NCBI GenBank assembly: GCA_903833215.1
Contig: CAILEM010000009.1
Location: 1-64,000 of the forward strand
DNA from: an uncultured Armatimonadota bacterium
Lineage (GTDB): Bacteria > Armatimonadota > Fimbriimonadia > Fimbriimonadales > Fimbriimonadaceae
Reading direction: 5' to 3'
Length of the DNA: 64,000 bases
Shown one piece after another: positions 62,678 through 64,000 of this stretch. The translations under genes and the position numbers were made by a program. The notes under the pieces are model-generated. The model was not told the DNA's origin and ran no database searches. It was given only the letters and a program-made list of their open reading frames with translations. Every line of letters starts with the position of its first letter. The stretch's first letter is position 1.

Positions 62678-63133
62678 CTAAGCCGTTCTTGCTTTGCGGC
62701 CGTGTTCAGAAGCTACAGGCGAACTTCTCTTGCTTGCCCGAATCCACAGGATCGCGAACATCATATTGAGGGTCAGGGCAACCGCCAGCATCTCGAGGTG
62801 AAGGCTGAGCAGAGACTCGTAATTCGTGATTGGCCCTGAGCCCCCGTACATCGGAAAGATCATCGCATATCCGAGCAGCCCTGCCATGAACGGCAAGATC
62901 CACTTCCTGGTGCCGATCGCGGTTACTCCCGCTGCCAGGCAAATTGTATCGAAGATACCGTTCTGACTCGGCAAGCTGAACCGCAACAAAGTCCCCCCGT
63001 GGCCATCAGACAGGACTTCACGGGCAACGAGAAAGTAGAGTTCATCCACGATTGCGAAGGAGACGAATGTTGTGAGCAACCCAACGATCAAGGAACCCAA
63101 ATTTGTGGGAGTGTCCAACTCGCGTCGGATCAC
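62678..63133 (-). CDS. Hypothetical membrane protein, 151 residues
   Basis: Four hydrophobic segments lie near residues 12-35, 57-75, 77-98 and 107-130. The C-terminal ~20 residues are basic and polar (RASKRSSPVASEHGRKARTA). GTG start. Family not recognised. It lies 183 bases before the saccharopine-dehydrogenase-like gene, same direction. Confidence 0.55.
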   Translation of the reverse strand: MIRRELDTPTNLGSLIVGLLTTFVSFAIVDELYFLVAREVLSDGHGGTLLRFSLPSQNGIFDTICLAAGVTAIGTRKWILPFMAGLLGYAMIFPMYGGSGPITNYESLLSLHLEMLAVALTLNMMFAILWIRASKRSSPVASEHGRKARTA

Positions 63134-63209
63134 ACTTCTGAATCCTCCTAGCGCGCTTATCGTCCTCGTGAGCTAGCCTCCATTTTATGGTATCACGGAA
63201 ATGGTCCAG

Positions 63210-63325
63210 TTGAAAGCCGCTTTACGAGCATACTTACGGATGGGGATATGTTCTCTGGCAGTTCTTCCCACACTGTCGCACCGGGCACCTTGAACTCAAT
63301 CAAGAAGCAGGCGGGTCTGAAATGA
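63210..63325 (+). pseudogene. HicA toxin remnant
   Basis: The last ~18 codons read HTVAPGTLNSIKKQAGLK followed by TGA, the standard C-terminus of HicA. The stop overlaps the HicB start by ATGA, as in intact hicAB operons. Upstream, the frame lacks the KGSHH...F region and the N-terminal half, apparently through a deletion and frameshift. Thus the toxin is probably inactive. Confidence 0.5.
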
Positions 63326-63531
63326 AAACCTACGCAGTTATCATAGAGCCAACAGAGACGGGATTCAGCGCATACGTGCCTGATCTACCGGGTTGCATCG
63401 CGGTTGGCCATACCATTGACGAAACGCGAGATTGTATGAGAATCTCGATTCAACTTCACCTTGAGATGTTGCGGGAACTTGGTGAGCCGATCCCAGATCC
63501 CTCCTCAAGAGTTTTGGACCTAACTGCATAA
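63322..63531 (+). CDS. hicB: HicB-family antitoxin
   Basis: This 69-residue protein has MKTYAVIIEPTETGFSAYVPDLPGCIAVGHTIDETRDCMRISIQLHLEMLRELGEPIP, the compact HicB fold. It lacks a C-terminal DNA-binding extension, so it is the short form. It follows a truncated HicA with a 4-base overlap, and would be an orphan antitoxin. Confidence 0.82.
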   Translation: MKTYAVIIEPTETGFSAYVPDLPGCIAVGHTIDETRDCMRISIQLHLEMLRELGEPIPDPSSRVLDLTA

Positions 63532-63676
63532 TTGGGCCGGGCATGGCACCGGTCTCACGATAACAAATTGCCAAGCGTCCAACCAGCGGGGTCTGCCGAT
63601 TGTATTCAGGGACACCAACGAATGACTCCCTTCACGGCTGCTCAGTCAAGAGATAATGCACAGTAGAGCTAAACGC

Positions 63677-64000
63677 ATGAGGCTCGAAGATCTAGCAAAG
63701 TTCCGCGCCGACCGAATTGAGGATTGTGGCGATCAATCTCATATCTACGGGAGGTTTGACACCATTCCCGTGATGTATGGCGAGCGGTCATGGTTGCTGA
63801 ATGCGTCGGTCAGCTACTATGGCGACATTCTAGATGTCGATCATGCCTCTGGCGCTGCGATGTTTCGAGCCTGGGATCACGAGTTCGTGCCTGAGCTTTT
63901 CGAAACGGGTCTTTCGTGGATGTACTGCAGCTACAATCCGGTCGACGTCTGGAAGGTCCTGGATGAAAGCGCGATCTGGCAAGAGACGGATTTCCGTGTC
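63677..64000 (+). CDS. Unknown protein, N-terminal part only (runs off the right edge)
   Basis: An open frame from ATG 63677 continues beyond the window for at least 108 residues. It is acidic with aromatic clusters (WLLNASVSYYGDILDVDHASG, WMYCSYNPVDVWKVL). No motif or signal is recognised. Length and family cannot be judged from this fragment. Confidence 0.5.
   Translation, partial: MRLEDLAKFRADRIEDCGDQSHIYGRFDTIPVMYGERSWLLNASVSYYGDILDVDHASGAAMFRAWDHEFVPELFETGLSWMYCSYNPVDVWKVLDESAIWQETDFRV

Overview
The window reads as a chromosomal segment of a free-living, Gram-negative-type bacterium of moderate GC. Two planctomycete-style cytochrome gene pairs (DUF1549/DUF1553 with DUF1501, DUF1592 with DUF1552), a GH52 xylosidase, secreted propeller/Ig-repeat proteins, many TTG/GTG starts and modular palindromic non-coding repeats suggest an Armatimonadota (Fimbriimonadia-like) or related lineage. 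That placement is inference; there is no rRNA here to settle it.

Layout. 1-4100: tail of an IS630-type transposase, then GDP-sugar genes (GDP-mannose 3,5-epimerase, GDP-L-fucose synthase, mannose-1-phosphate guanylyltransferase). 4.1-13.5 kb: housekeeping and carbon metabolism (argininosuccinate synthase, DUF4380 protein, flavin reductase, formate-tetrahydrofolate ligase, GH52 beta-xylosidase with KDPG aldolase, a URO-D-family protein), then tRNA-Ala. 13.6-24.3 kb: small membrane and hypothetical proteins, a palindrome-rich repeat island with a G-quadruplex motif, an orphan Hcp-like protein, a short Kelch protein, a 1050-residue propeller/Ig protein, a CPBP-like protein without catalytic residues, a sulfotransferase and a nucleotidyltransferase.

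24.4-35.4 kb is the most notable part. An ECF-type sigma factor overlaps the gene of a zinc-finger anti-sigma protein. The anti-sigma protein's extracytoplasmic part is the same ~180-residue domain found in the next five genes. Those five are tandem secreted paralogues, each with a signal peptide, the shared domain, and a different low-complexity tail ending in a basic cluster. Each has its own upstream TGCAAC-N17/18-GTC element at a fixed distance from the start codon, and a hairpin downstream. I read this as a sigma/anti-sigma-controlled surface or matrix protein array. I do not recognise the domain as any named family.

35.4-47 kb: a DHFR-like reductase, a translationally coupled three-gene 2-oxoacid oxidoreductase with a flavoprotein/ferredoxin subunit, an Imm50-like protein beside a tRNA-dihydrouridine synthase, and DUF1549/1553 plus DUF1501. 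47-59 kb: three more Ig-repeat proteins (two with a PQQ-like propeller, one of these in reversed domain order), DUF1592/DUF1552 genes and an HD-GYP response regulator. 59-64 kb: a C1B aminopeptidase, short repeats, a small secreted protein, relics of two toxin-antitoxin loci (DUF433/DUF5615, and HicA beside an intact HicB), a saccharopine-dehydrogenase-like protein and a partial unknown gene at the right edge.
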